A DNA stretch of 64,000 nt. It comes from Lichenostomus cassidix (taxonomy: Eukaryota; Chordata; Aves; Passeriformes; Meliphagidae). Position numbers and translations under genes: made by a program. Position 1 is the first letter of the stretch; every line of letters starts with the position of its first letter. The notes under the pieces were generated by a model, which saw only the letters and a program-made list of their open reading frames with translations, was not told the origin of the DNA and did not search any database. Of this stretch, positions 1-13,318 are shown in pieces. The stretch is taken from contig CM039184.1 in assembly GCA_008360975.2 (NCBI GenBank), positions 47,315,797-47,379,796 of the forward strand, in the 5' to 3' direction.

Positions 1-559
1 AGAAGAAAAGCAATGTCAGGACCATAAAATCTTATTATGAGCCATTACACAAATTACCATGCTGTGAAGATAAGGTTTGGCTGATACCTCATTGTTTGGT
101 TTTCAAATAATCCTTTATTTCCTGTATCATCTCAGTATGCTAGTATCAGATCTGAGGAAAACCATAATGTTTAAAGAGACCTGTTTTGTTCCTAGATCTG
201 AATTTGTGATTCACATTTTTTACTTTTGTTTTTTCCTCTTGCATTCTCTGATATCCCTGATATAACCCTTGAGATGGAAGTATTTCTGCTAAGCTTATAA
301 ATTAGTTATTATCTTCACCCAGCTTCACCTAATCAGTTCCAGAAGCTCCTTGAGTGTGGTGTACTGAGGAGTATATTGCACTAGATTTAGAAATGCCACA
401 GGGCACCTTAGACTGCATTTCTGTGACCATCTGACCAGTCTGCCTAAATTTAATCAGGTAAAACTCAGTATGCCTGGGCATATCACAACTGGAGAGAGGA
501 AAATAAGAAACTTCAAGTACAGATAAATCATGATGCAGCCTTCAATTTTGTGGATGTCA
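1..559. other. AT-rich unique sequence, no gene seen
   Basis: No recognisable coding frame, RNA gene or repeat. The one open frame near the start (77-265) is a short hydrophobic translation of T-rich DNA, as expected by chance. The CR1 fragment downstream may begin somewhat earlier than I place it, because its 5' part is very diverged. Confidence 0.5.
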
Positions 560-865
560 CCAACGAAGAGGCACAACTCCAGGTAAATGACATCAATTGT
601 TTTTCCCTGATCCACCAGCATTGTAACTCTGTTTTAGAATGCCACCAAATTTGTCAGTTGTGATTTGTCCTTTGTGAAGCCATGTTGGCTGTCACCAATC
701 ACCTTCTTGTTTTCCATGTGCCTTAGCATAATTTCCAGGGGGATTTGCTCTATAATCTTGCTGTGCACAAAGGTGCAACCAACCTGTAGTTATCCAGATC
801 TTCCTTACTTCTCTTTTTAAAAATGGGGGTTATAGCTCCCCTTAGCTCACTACTTGATTATTGCA
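560..865 (-). repeat. CR1 LINE fragment (internal, ORF2 region), old
   Basis: Read on the minus strand this is an internal piece of a CR1 non-LTR retrotransposon. The diagnostic block is CCATGTTGGCTGTCACCAAT followed by the run down to TTTTTAAAAATGGGGG (about 680-830), which is characteristic of avian CR1 in reverse orientation. The fragment lacks the CR1 3' end and is truncated at both sides. Many substitutions destroy the reading frame, so it is an inactive fossil. The upstream boundary is uncertain by some tens of bases. Confidence 0.8.
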
Positions 866-3800
866 TTCTTCATAACATTGCCTAACAATTTTTTGGGTTA
901 TGTTTAAACTGATAATCTCAAAGCTTTTTCAGCTCTAAGTCATGAGGTTTTGCTAAGAGAAAACATTTAAAAATTACTATCCCATTTTGCTGCAATTGTA
1001 GATAGAGGACATCTCTGACCCCCTGGTAGCAATTTTAATTAAGTCTCTGCATGCCAGAGAAAATAGAAATGAATAAAGTGTGCCATTGAAACCATTGAGC
1101 CAGAGTGTGCTGGCTGACCCACATGACTGTGGGCAGGTTAGCTGGACATCAGCCCTGGGGAAAATAATGAGAGCTCAGATGGGATTCAAAAAATAATGAA
1201 TAAAAAGGACTGTAATTAATGTAAGACAAAGAGCAAAAATATAATGCAAGCAATAGACACGCTTTCCTAGAAAATGTATCTTGTCAAATGATTCCGTTTA
1301 ATTATCTGAGAAAATTACAGGTTTGATTATTAGAGGTAATGGCACCAGGCATCTGACATAAAAGGACCCTATGTTCTGATATTAAAAATAGGGCTGTATT
1401 TCAGATTTTCAAATGCTGCTGTCACATGGAATTGCCAGGGAATATGGGCAAGGTTCCCCACAGGCTCAACAACCTTCAACAATTTCTAGTCTTCTTTCAG
1501 AGCAAATAAATATATTTTATTTACTATAAAACTATTTTATTTAGTTATAAAATAAATGGACTACACTGGAAGTGTAATAATTAACCATTAATTCAGAACA
1601 ACTCTACAGACAAAATGGAGCCTTTAATAATTTGTTGAGCAAAATATATGTTTAATGTAGTCAGTTTCAAACTTTCATGTCTGGAAAGGCATGACAGCCA
1701 TACAGGAGGAGACTGTGAAGGAAAGGAGTGAGTCTAAGGTAGATTTACAAATTTCATGGACCGAAGAAGAGAACATCAACTTCCAAGATGAGGAATGGAC
1801 AAAAACAGCATAAGAGTTTTTTCACGGTTCAAATAGAAAGTAGTAAATAAGTTGAGGAAGGCAATTTGAAAGTATGGCATGAAAAATAAGCAAGTTTTAA
1901 TGCTGCATTTTAAAAACACATTCAAAGATGAAAGGTAATTACAACAGACACGTACACACACACCAGTTCCTGAGAAATAGTTTCAAGAAAAAAAAAAACA
2001 AACCAAAACAAAGCCCAGGGAATACAAGATCCTAAGGGTCTTCTTAAACTATAACCTATGGTTACAAATTTACAGTTATTTCCTTATTTGTGACTGCAAA
2101 TGTGACTAACAGTGTATAATATACTGAAAAAAATGGATTCACTATTTTATGTCTTATTCAATGGAACAATTAATTCATACACAACCAGTAAGTTTAACAC
2201 TGTGGAAAAATATAAACCCCAAAGTATACAGGAGATGAAACTAAATAATCTAAGGGTACCTTCCTGACTTAAAAAACACAACTTGGTACATCAAATTAGC
2301 CTCACTCACTGGACCTAGCCAAATGCAACTATCCATAGACACCAAATTAATTTTAGAGAGGAACTATAATCCTCTTATTTGGAAGGAAAATGAAATGTAG
2401 ATAGTAAAACTGAAATGACAGAAACAAAATCCATAACCTAGTAAATAGCTAAAGAAATTATTAGCAATGGCTATTCTGCCTATTTTCTTCATCTTACTTT
2501 GATTATTTTATTATTTTTATCTATACCCTTTAGTATACTAATATGGATTATTATCTAACAAAAATTTAGAGATACGGCAATTTATACAATGCAGGCTTCT
2601 ACAGCATGGCTATTCACAGACCAGGTGTATTATTTCTTGAGATAAAAGGAAAACTCATTCCAAAGTAAGCAACATTCATGTACTCATCCCACTTTCTTCT
2701 GAGACTATTTTCTGACATGGAAAGAAAGAATCTGCCTACTTCAGCCTTACTAATGCTTATTTTAGCGCATGTATGAGGCAGGTACTCTTTTCCAAGAGTA
2801 CCAGGTTTAAATATGTGCTGCTTATTGTAAATATTTGTTGACATCACTAAAAGCAATGACCATGATCAGCAGCTACTAAATAATCATTTAGGATTATGCA
2901 TCTAAAGCACTCTGCTATTGAATTTATTATTAATAAATGAATTTGCAATGGCTCTCTGGGCTGTACCGCAAGGGTAAATAATTGTCTGGTTTTAACATGC
3001 TGGCTGTTCTGAGTGCATCACTGCAGTGCTTTTCACTATGTTTTATTTTTTGTCTCACTACAAAGAAAGATAGGATGGTTCCCAGCTGCAGAGCGGAGAA
3101 CTTGTGTGCTAGACCTGTCCCCAGTCTACCTTACTGATGCATCTGTCTCCTACCATGTTCAAGAAAAAGCATTTTTGATGGCTCAAGTGCACTTTACACA
3201 TAGCAGATAAATGACTTGCACAGTGGAACTCCCAGAAACCTACATAAAAAATATCTCAGGCTATCTCTACATGGTTTTATTTTTTGTATTTGCTTATTTT
3301 TCTTTTCCTTAGGGATGGTTTTGCTCTTCCCCCCACCCCCTTCTCTTCTTTTAAAAACACAACATCCCAGTTACAGATGTCAAGAGAAAAGTATGCTCTA
3401 AGTGAACAGGAATGCAGAGCAAATTAAGGTTATTACCATCAGTAAATAGTGTCTGCTATGTGCTGTTTCTGGCATGATTACTCAATTTCTTGGCAGGATG
3501 ATTCCATTTCTTGACAAGATTGCAGCTTCCACTTCTGACCAGCTTCATCACTCTCAAAAAAAAAAAAAAACACCAAAAAATCAAAAAGCAAAAAAGACAC
3601 ACAACTGAAAAGGAAAGAATGCGTCAAAACAGGGGCAGGTATTTACATCCCTTGAGATCATAGAATGAGAGCCATTACACCATTTTCCATAGCTTACTTC
3701 CACTGGCCCTTAGCCTTCTACATTTCAGACTAAATTATGTAGAAGGTCTGAGTACTACTGAGGATCTGAAGAATCAATAAATGCATTAAATTATTGTGCA

Positions 3801-5674
3801 GTGTTGATTTAGAAACAAAATAATAAATTACTTTCATAGAGCATTCATATGAGATAAAAAGACCATTTTCATCTTCAGCTTCTTTTTTAATTAAGAATTT
3901 TCCATTTTTCTTTCAAAAGTTTGTCAGCATAGAAGATGAAGAGTTGGAAGGAAACGGAAGCAACATGAACAGGAACATAGGAGGGTTAAGGTTCTGAAAT
4001 ATCCCTTACAATAACATGCTTAGCATGCTAGAAAATAGTGTGCAGAACACTTATTCTTGTACATGAGGATATCTTACTCTTTTACACCTTTTCACCTTTC
4101 AGAGTGCATTTCTGATGACTGCATTTCTACAGTTAATGTAAGCCATATATCTCTCTTCTATGTGAAAAATGTAAACTGAACATTCAGTTTATTTATTACA
4201 AAAGTAAGATATTGTTCTTTCTTTACTGCTGGTCTCCAGGATCAAAAACTCATGTGTCTTCCTGTGTTTGATAAGTGGAAAAAACCCCTAGTATTAAATT
4301 TTTCCATATATACATTTTAAATTTTATCCATAATGTGCAGCTTCACCAGCATTAACATTTGCAAAATGCAGAACTATTTCCATTAACTATTTCCATTAAG
4401 TCAGATTGATGTGTAGCAAATAACTATTTATAAAATTAATTCCTTCATGGAATCATGTTATGTAAAGCTGCCAAAATTTAATGACTTGTCACAGTTTGAG
4501 TGTCTTACAACATCCTCATAGAACAAAGCACTACCAACTCTCAATATCAAAGGAAATATTAATTTCGTATCTTTCAGATGGAGACAGAGGAGGACCATGT
4601 TCTGTTTTCAAAAGGCAGACACCAGCATATTATTTTAATGGATAAAATTGCATTTTTGTCATAATCTATTAAATATTTTAGCTCTTTTGCAACAAGGAGA
4701 TAAGTTTAAAGTGTCAGATATAAAACTTCAATGCAACTACAAGCCTAATATTTTCAAAATTTTCAATATATTGTTCCATCAAAATTTTTCCTGAATCTCT
4801 CTGTTAATTAAGGATATTGTTATCTAAGAATACAAGAAAATGACATTCAAAAGTGCTAATTACCTAAAAGCTGTTTAAATTATTATTAAAACCTCCCTAA
4901 GAAGCTCAAGGAATTGGATAATTATACCTACCATGGATCTCCTAATTGACAGGATTTTCACCTCCTATGGATTGTGTTGTGTATCTTAACTAGAGTCCTG
5001 AACCCAGAAGTGCAAATCACTGCTGGAGGGAATATGTATACAAGAGTACCTCATTTTTTTTTAATTGCAATTGATTATCAAATTAAAAATATTTTATTAA
5101 AAAATTAAAAATATGTTTTTGTTATATTTGCTTTTGCTGGTATTCTGATAGTTCTGCAATATAAACAAGCATATATTAAAATTGTTCTTATACTACATGA
5201 GGTGGTTGGCATGCCTTAAAATAGATCTGATACCAACAAATCCTTTTACCAGAATAATTATGGGTCAGGGCACCCTGCAGGAAGTAGAAAATTGGAAGCA
5301 GTTAGATTTGAAACAGAAGAAATAACAATAAATTATTAATTAGGCAAGATGATTTCTTTTTCATGGTTATGTTTACAAATAAAACCTGTAGACTCCAAGC
5401 AGAGTCAAAACACAGAGCTATGCCCCAAGTCAAATCTTGTTGAAGAAAACTGCAGATTTCATTTCACAGAATAATAATATTAAATGCTTGCCAGCCAAGG
5501 AGTTTGGTATACTTATATACATGTTGTGTAAACATGTCTGAATGGTCCAAAAGGAAATTCTCCTGCCTTTACCAAAATTTTTGATGGTAAGTCCACAAAA
5601 ATGAAATTTACCTTTCCCTGGTTTGTTCTGACTACATATCTGAAAATGCTTTAACTTATCTCACCTACACCTGA
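866..5674. other. AT-rich intergenic or intronic sequence with short A-runs
   Basis: No gene recognised. Low-complexity points are an 11-base A run (1988-1998) and a 15-base A run followed by an A/C-rich tail (3556-3600). A small perfect 9-bp inverted repeat with a 2-base loop lies at 4172-4191. Open frames at 1776-1961, 2614-2856, 3013-3210 and 3216-3401 are short, resemble nothing I know, and have AT-driven composition. Confidence 0.5.
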
Positions 5675-5774
5675 CTAGGAAAGCAGGTACATTAGCAGCA
5701 CATCCCACATTCCAGGGTGATCCCAGGACCTGTGAGAGTAAATGTCATTCCGTTCTGACACAATGACCTCCTCC

Positions 5775-8700
5775 CTGCAATGAAAACAGAGGTGGAGGAG
5801 CTGAACATCTTCCATACAGGCAATGTCCCTCCATGCATGACATGGAACATGTTTGCAGCCAGCAAGTGCAGCCACATCTGGGAGCTGTCAGGCACTCCTG
5901 GGGCTGTCATTCTATATGCCAGCCACGATTTAATATACACTTAGCTTTTGATTTCTATTTTATTTCACAAATTCGTGCTGTTATGTGTGTTTTCTCTTGT
6001 GAAATGGGAGAAACAAGCCATAAATAATTACGCCCTAAATGCAGAAACAATATACTAACAATCATATGCAAATCATCAGGCTGGTTAACTGACTCCTAGT
6101 TTATTCACAAGCATAAAGGAAGATCAAGCAATTTACTTCTTAGCCACAAAACTATCCTCTCCCAATAGTATATTGGTACATTAATAGTATGATTTGAATA
6201 TTGACTTTATTACAGATGAGTCACAAATCCATTATGTGTATGATTCTGACAATATCTAAGACTCTTGGTTTTTTTTCCCCTCCAATCCAGTAGTAAGAAG
6301 CTTCAACATCTCTCATGAGGTTTTCAGCAATTCAAAAAATCAGAGTCTTAAATAAGGTTCCCAATATTTGTCTACAAAAACCAGTGTACCTGTAAAATTA
6401 GTATTTAACACTGCTGTTGCTGCATGGATAAGAAAAACCTGAGAAACATGAGAAGAAAACTATGTTCAATGATCAGCCATTTCAGACTTTCTAATTCTCC
6501 TTTAGGATGACTCTATTTTTGTTAACCTCATATTTTACAGCTTAAGAAAAAGATAGTGTTCTGACAAAATGTACAAGGTATGAGATTCCCCAGGCTTAGC
6601 CTGCAACTCTGCTAACTGAGCCAGCAGACAGGTGCTCAGCATTCAAAGCTACTGAAAAAAAATCCCTCTGAATACATTATCTGTCAAGAATATCAGGGCT
6701 TAGAAGAAAAGCAGGATGTCATTTCATGCAAAAGCAGTCATTTCCACATTTTTATGTCATAAAATCCAAGGTCAAAGTCATCAGGACAGTGAAGGATTGT
6801 GCAGTTTATAAGTTTTAAACTAAAACCTAACTATTCCACTTTTTAGTATGATGCAGTAAGCCACATTTCTTAATCAATCCATTCTGATGATAAAAATCTG
6901 AATCAATTAAGCAAATATTGGTAATAAGAACAGTTTTAAAATATGGTTTGATGATAAAATCCTGGTCAAAGTCCAGGATGAAGAAGAACCAGAGTTTCAG
7001 CCACAAAGAACAGAAGAGAACAGATGGAGTGGGTCAGCAAAAGCTGCTTGCTCCACGAATTCTGTTCACAGAAGTACATTGTATGCTGTTGACATGAAAG
7101 ATCTTGTTTAGAAAATATGCAAAGGCACTAGGGACCCAAGCCCTGCTCTAGGTAATCAAGGTTCTGAAAGGCAACATTGAAAGGAATGATAGGAAATTCC
7201 TAAGTCCTTTGTTGTGCCTGTGATTTCAAAAAGAGGTTTTGTTAATGGACCCATTTGAGTAATAAGTAAGAAGTAGAAATAATAAGAATTAAGTATATTA
7301 GCAATGCTAGACTCTCCTAACAGCTAGATCTCCTGTGTTGCACCCAAAAAGTAGTGACTGCAAGTATTAAGTGCAAAAGAAAACATCCATACCAAATATA
7401 TAAAAGTCTTCAGTATCAAAGCATCTGAGAAGAAAATTTCATACAACTTTGCAAAATCATTTTTTAAAAAATATGCTTTCCAAAACACAAATTATTATTC
7501 AGGAAGACATATGTTAATCAAAAGTGAAAGCTTTGACAACATAACAAGCTCAGAATTCTGAGATAAATGGGGACTTCAGAAAATAGCAGAGGTCTTAAAA
7601 AATATGAAATTAATTGGAATTTTTGTAATGTTTCTCCCTGGTAATCATTTTAGTGCTTTCAAATTGTTGTTATTTGATTTTTAAAAAGATTGGTGATGCA
7701 AATGTAATATCACAGCCATTGCAAAATCTGTTATGAAAATTTGCAATATATGTTGAATGACATTTTCAGCAACCATTTGTCAGGTGTCAATGTAAATTGC
7801 ATTAAAATGCCACAAAAATGCTTTAAAACAACTTTTCCCATCAAAATCTGCTGAGAAATACTGAGTTTTTGGGCTTATCCCTCATCTCATTTTGCTTATA
7901 TAATTTTCTGTATTGTTCTTAACACTACAGTGCTGAGCATATTTAGTTAGTTTGTTAAATATGTGTGATGCTTGCCATGTGGTATTTGTTTTCTATTCTG
8001 TTCTGCCACAGTGTGTGTGATTTTATGTATATTTGTGTGGGTTTATATCCATTAGCTAGATATAGCTGCACAAACATTTTTCTGAAACAGAGATCAGTAA
8101 TGATACCCTCTTCCTTCAGGAGGTTTTTTCTTTCCTCTTAAGGAGGGTCACAAATATAGGTTCCTCCTCAAATAGTTCTCTTTGTCATATGCCTAATGAC
8201 AGAGATCCTTTAAGAAAAAATAAATTGTTCAGAAAACAACTGTACACACTCTCTATTAAGGAAGTGAGGCATAGGTGACTTGGGAAGCACCTTGGATCCA
8301 GAGAAAGAGATCTCAGATGAGGTACCAGGAAGATTCCAATTACTTTCTCTCCTTCTCTACTTCTATTCCTCTGACACAAGATGTCCCAGGGTGTGAGACT
8401 GGCCTTGAGGTGAAAACTGCAAGCTGCAGGATTTCCCACTTCTTTTTGCTACTTGAAGTCTCAAGGAATATGTTCTCTTTTTCTTGCTCAAAATGCAAGC
8501 TGGAAAGCCTGATGGCACTTGGTACAGCTGCTGCAGGCTCTGCACCACTCAGCAGCCTTTCCCTTCTCCTCCACACAGCCCCAGGCCCCAAGGATTTCAA
8601 GTTCTGCACTTGCTATCAGCTGCAGGGCTTAAAAAAAAGGACTTTTTCCATCACAAAAAATACAATCTGAGTTCTTTCACATTTTATTTAGGGTGATTTA

Positions 8701-10926
8701 GGTGTTTTAATTTTAAAAAAATATGCAGCTATGTTGTAAGAATGTCACTGAGAGGAGGACTGTTACCAATGGAACTTCCACAGTCAGTGGCTGCTTCTCC
8801 TGCACCTTATGGAACTCTGCTGTTTGCCCATATGGAAGCAGGTATTCAGTTTTCAGGTTTAGTCTATGTGTTAGCCTGGTCCAGGACTGGAACCCATCCA
8901 TGATGCCTGCTGGCTTGCAATCCTCTCTAAGGCCCCAGAGGCAGAACATCACTGAGTTATCTGAGATAGTTTCTCCAGGAACTGATGGTTTCAAATAAAA
9001 TGGAATACTTGTCACAGCCTGCTATGTGCACTTTTTTCCCAAGGTGCTGTGACTGGGTTTTGTTGATACTGTCTGAACTAACCAGAGGTCCTGAGGAAGT
9101 GTTTAGCGTGAACCAGGGGAAGCCTACTGATGCTGGCTTTCAGAACAGAGAGCTAGCAGAGGTCAGTCCTGCTCCAGCCCTGGGGCAGGCAGCATGGTCA
9201 GAGCTCACCCTGTCACTGTTAGCTTTTGTTTAATTGCTTGCAGGAGGAATGCAGTTTACAAAGTACAGAGGGAAATGTTTCGACATAGGCATACTAGTCA
9301 ACAGGTATTGTTTTCTTCCATTTTCTTTCCAATATTTCTTTGCATTGTCTATTCATCCTGCATTGATTGCACTTCTCCATACATTTCTGTGAAGAGGTTT
9401 CCCATCTTTTTCCTTCCTTTTTTTAAATTTCCACAAACCACCCCCCCCTCTGTCTATTTCTTATTCAGTTTCAAATGTCAATTTTTCTCCCACACAGTTA
9501 GATTGCAGTAAAGTACACTCTTTCAAACAGTGCATATAACAAGACTCTGCTCAGAAGCCAAAAGAGTGATTGTAACCTCAGTCCAGTAAAAATATGTTGA
9601 CCATCAGCAAGGTCAGATGAGAAGCCATTAGAAGAGCAGTTACATTTTATTCAAATTTTCATTGTATAAACCTATTGGCCTTTTAATAGCAGAGTCAATT
9701 AAAAAGAAAACAGCTCACAAGCTCCATTCCCTGCAAGAGCTGCAAACCTCCCAGAAGCTCTCTGGATGCCCACCTCCCACTGGAACCAGCACAAGCTTGT
9801 TTGCATCACAGCCCAGACGTCATCTTACCACAGGTTTGGAACGACAGAAGGAGCCAAAGAGCATCTTCACAGATACATCCTCCTCCTGAAGAACATTTAA
9901 CCATCAGACTCTATTCAACAAGGAGAGAATCTAGCAAGAGCATTCTGCTACAGCAGTGGTGCTTGAAGGAGAAACCTCATCTGACAGAGTGCAAATGTCT
10001 TTCATTTCCTTCTTCCTTTAAACAAGACCAGCAGAAGTTGCGGAAAGTGTACATAAAATAGTTAAACTAGAACATTTATCATGTTCTGATCAGACATCTT
10101 AGAGAGCTCATAAACTCTGACAAATTATCTCATGCTAGAATGATGGAAAACAAACAACTTAGAAAACAGAAAAACAAAAATGTGTCCCAGTGTCAAGACT
10201 GTGACCAGTATAATAAATATTCATTGTATTTCTTTAACAAATACTCTCAAAACAATGGAATGACAATATGTAAATAACTGAAAGATATGACTTGTGATTT
10301 TATTCTGGGAAATGTTTATATGAAGGTTAAAATGAAGGTTAAGCTCAACAGATTTGCATGTGAAAATTTCCAGTGCCACCTATTGTCAGAGACAGCAGCA
10401 GGAGTTAGCATGGTGCTACATGCTCTCAAATACACTTTTCCTCTGAAAAATTGGGAGAATAAATGTTTTTATCTCACATTTAAAATACTGTTCCAGATTA
10501 GAACTAAACTCTGAAGCGGCACACACACATAAATGTTCATTTCTGATTAATGCCTTCACTTCTCAAGTCCTGCTGCTACCCACGAGCCTGAGGCAGTGAT
10601 AGATGATGCCCCTCACAACCACCTTAAAATGAGCTGCCCAATGCCAGAAAGGCCTTCTAAGGCTTTTGTCTCATTTTATAGCATCCTTTCCTTTTTCCTG
10701 ACATAATTCGTAAATGAAGGGCTTTAATGAAGCCTTGAGCAGCATACAGTTCTTGCCAGAAACTAATTTACACTGAACCTTTTAAAGAACTCTGCTGATT
10801 GTTTGCCTTTTCATGACAATGTATTTAAGTAATCATAATGTCTGAGTGAAAGTCTATTACTATCTGTTTACCTCAGTACCTTGACATTTGAATAGAAATT
10901 ATCCCATTTATTTTTTATGCCTCAGA
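5775..10926. other. Unique sequence, mixed composition, no recognisable gene
   Basis: Mostly AT-rich, with patches of more balanced composition at 5.7-5.9 kb and 8.3-9.2 kb. In both patches open frames of 60-130 codons overlap on both strands, which is what stop-poor balanced DNA gives by chance. A splice-acceptor-like site at the 5.7-kb patch is described under findings. No known repeat family was recognised in the 8.3-9.2 kb patch. Confidence 0.4.
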
Positions 10927-11047
10927 ACACAAAAAAAACCCCAACAAAAAGCCCACCCAAACAAAAACCAAACCAAAACAACAACACAACAACAACAACA
11001 AGCACCCTAAACCAACACCAAACTAACAAACAAAAAAACCCCACACA
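10927..11047. repeat. A/C-rich low-complexity tract with (CAA)n core
   Basis: About 120 bases consist almost entirely of A and C, including a short (CAA)n run near 10978-11000. This is simple-sequence DNA; no transposon ends are visible around it. A T/G-rich tract of the complementary type occurs at 46.18 kb. Confidence 0.85.
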
Positions 11048-11416
11048 AAAGGAAATAATTATACCTTGTTGGTAGTATTCAAGTACTTATGACAAGACTG
11101 TAGAAAAATAAATTATGGGCAGTAAAAGCTTTGAAGTTATTTTTTGCCCTAAATCCTACCTTTACTTCTGCTGATACCTGATGGGGATGCAGTTATAGGT
11201 GGCAAATTGCCCTTCTGAGAATGTTAGGAGTCCTTGCCATGGCAAAGGAGAGTGTAGAAGCAAATGGTCACAGTGTACAAGGGTGGCAGAGCCTGGTGAG
11301 TCTTGCTCACGCCATCTGCAACAAACACACTTCACTCAAAATGTTTCAGCAGCAGCTTTGCACTTGCAAACCAGAGGACTGAATGTTTTTATTGGTGTAT
11401 TCCACAAAAATAAGTA

Positions 11417-11505
11417 AAACACCATCTCCATAGAGATCATTCACTTAAGAGTTGTACTTGATCCTTGTGGGTCACTTCCAACTCAGAATATTCTGTGGAA
11501 AGTCA
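11417..11505 (+). repeat. CR1 LINE 3'-end fragment
   Basis: The stretch reads TTGTACTTGATCCTTGTGGG then TCACTTCCAACTCAGAATATTCT. This is the degenerate CR1 3' untranslated end, whose family form is about GGACTTGATGATCCTTGTGGGTCCCTTCCAACTCAGGATATTCTATG. It is severely 5' truncated, as is usual for CR1, and contains no coding sequence. Confidence 0.75.
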
Positions 11506-13087
11506 CAGACCTGAGGCAACGTGGGTCTGGTAAAGCATGGGGACTTGCTAAAGCAGCTGTGCCCTGGAGTAACTGTCAGGGATCATGTGTGTGCTAAGAG
11601 GTGGGGGAAAAGGAGACACTCAGAAATTAAAGTTTGCTTTGAAAATGATGGCAGTATTTCATAACATGATTTTTTTAGTGTCTAACTTAGTAATTACCAG
11701 TTCAGGTTTTATTTAAACTTGATAAAATTTTCCATGGAAAATGGAGTAAACAATACAACTGTGGTGGTTAAATCAGAATGATTTTGCAGATATCTCAATC
11801 AGAAAATTCTATTTTTCAAGTAAACCAGCAGCAAATATAGTCAATTCTAAGTAATGTACAATTTAACAGCACTTCAAGACTTGGTTCTAACAGTAAATAA
11901 ATTAAAAAACCCAACATGTGCTGAAATTGAATTTAATACACAAAGACAAGCACCATACGGTATATTTTAAGACATATGAAAACCAAATCTTGCAGTGTTG
12001 TTCCCTTTTTGAAAGGGAAAGGAAAGTTAGTGCTAAAAAAATTTCAAAAATAATGGGCATCAGATGACTTCAACGATTATCAGAATACAAATCTTTGCAA
12101 TAGTATTAATGAGTTCAGTTTTCAATAGACTCCTAAAGCCCAAACATTTAATGTATTTATAATTACATAAATACATATTTATGTATTTATAAATATTTGC
12201 TTGATGATTCATTTTATTTGTAAAATATAATGCTTTGGAAAGCATATATCTTCAAAAAAAGACTTCTCAAAATGAAGTCTTTAGTATCAACCTCATTAAT
12301 TCTGTGTGCTTACACTGCATTTAACCTTTTTGACAGCTGAAAGGCATTTCAGTACAGCCCTAAGGTTAATGTGAATACACATTTTTTTCCAAATTGGATT
12401 TTAATAACTATTAAATTAGAAATATATTTAGTGGTTTTCTAGGTTTTCATTAGTTTTCAGATCCAACCTAAAGGAAATATAATGAGAAAGTCTAGAGGTT
12501 TTGGAGCCTGAAGAACAAAGATGAAAGAGGAATGATAAGGGGTTGATATGCTCTATTTAAACTATGGCAAAAATTTGCAGGTAGTGAACATACACATACA
12601 AAATTCACCTCCACTGATAACCTGCATGCTGTTTCATTCTTAAATAAATTTATTCTGAATGCTGTGGGAATTGGATGCCGTAGCCATGACTGCGCATTTT
12701 TCTGAGATGCACAGGTGTTGAATAAGCACACAGCAGCCTCATGAGCCATACAGGTACAGCAGTCTCAAGGTATTAACAAAGGATAAATGTTGTTGTATAT
12801 GTGCTATCCTGTATTTCACAGCATCCTCAGAGATGACAACATTTCCAACTATTAGCGCTGATACTTGTTATCTGTTGATACTAAAATGCAAAAATAATTA
12901 TTCATTTAGTTCTCATCGCTAATGCTTGTAAACAGTAAAAAAGTCTGATTGCAAACTTTGCTGTTTGTCTTACTTTAACACCATCAAATCAGTAAGACAA
13001 AGTCTAGCCATTGCCATATGAAAATAATAACTTATAGGGATAACTGTAAGTATTGCTATATTTATGCTGAGAACTGCTTAAACATAC
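11506..13087. other. AT-rich sequence, no gene seen
   Basis: No gene or dispersed repeat recognised. An 11-bp AT-only-like palindrome with a 2-base loop lies at 12167-12190 and is probably a by-product of AT-rich composition. Open frames here (12060-12245, 12492-12749) are short and unrecognised. Confidence 0.45.
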
Positions 13088-13318
13088 TTGCAATCCTGAA
13101 AATTTTGGGTTTTTTAAAGTCTGCTTGCCCAGGAAAATAAAAACTACTCCTGCTTTTACAATCAGCCATATCACAAAACCTTTTCCACCATCTGCTGGAG
13201 AAACACCTTGAAGCATTCTGTGGTTTGTATCAACACTGCCATCAACAAAAAAACCCATTCCAGAAGTACTCCCAAGTTTGAATGACACTGTAGATCTTCC
13301 AAGTTGACAATTAAAACT
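13088..13318 (-). CDS. Possible coding exon of an unrecognised gene (77 codons)
   Basis: On the minus strand an open stretch of exactly 77 codons runs between a pyrimidine-rich acceptor-like site (TTTTTTCTCCAAG, intron side at 13319 onward) and a good donor (CAA|GTATGT, at 13087 downward); entry and exit are both phase 0. The peptide has a polar, Gly/Ser-rich first half (including GSTSGMGFFVDGSVD) followed by a hydrophobic segment of about 20 residues (FVIWLIVKAGVVFIFLG) that could span a membrane, then a basic tail. I do not recognise the protein. The reading phase fits the candidate exon at 16856-17040. It may be a chance open frame: AT-rich DNA readily encodes hydrophobic stretches. Confidence 0.22.

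Noticed and set aside
8275..9015. Overlapping 70-131 codon frames on both strands
   Set aside because: The patch is GC-balanced and so stop-poor; no domain, splice context or similarity favours any one frame.
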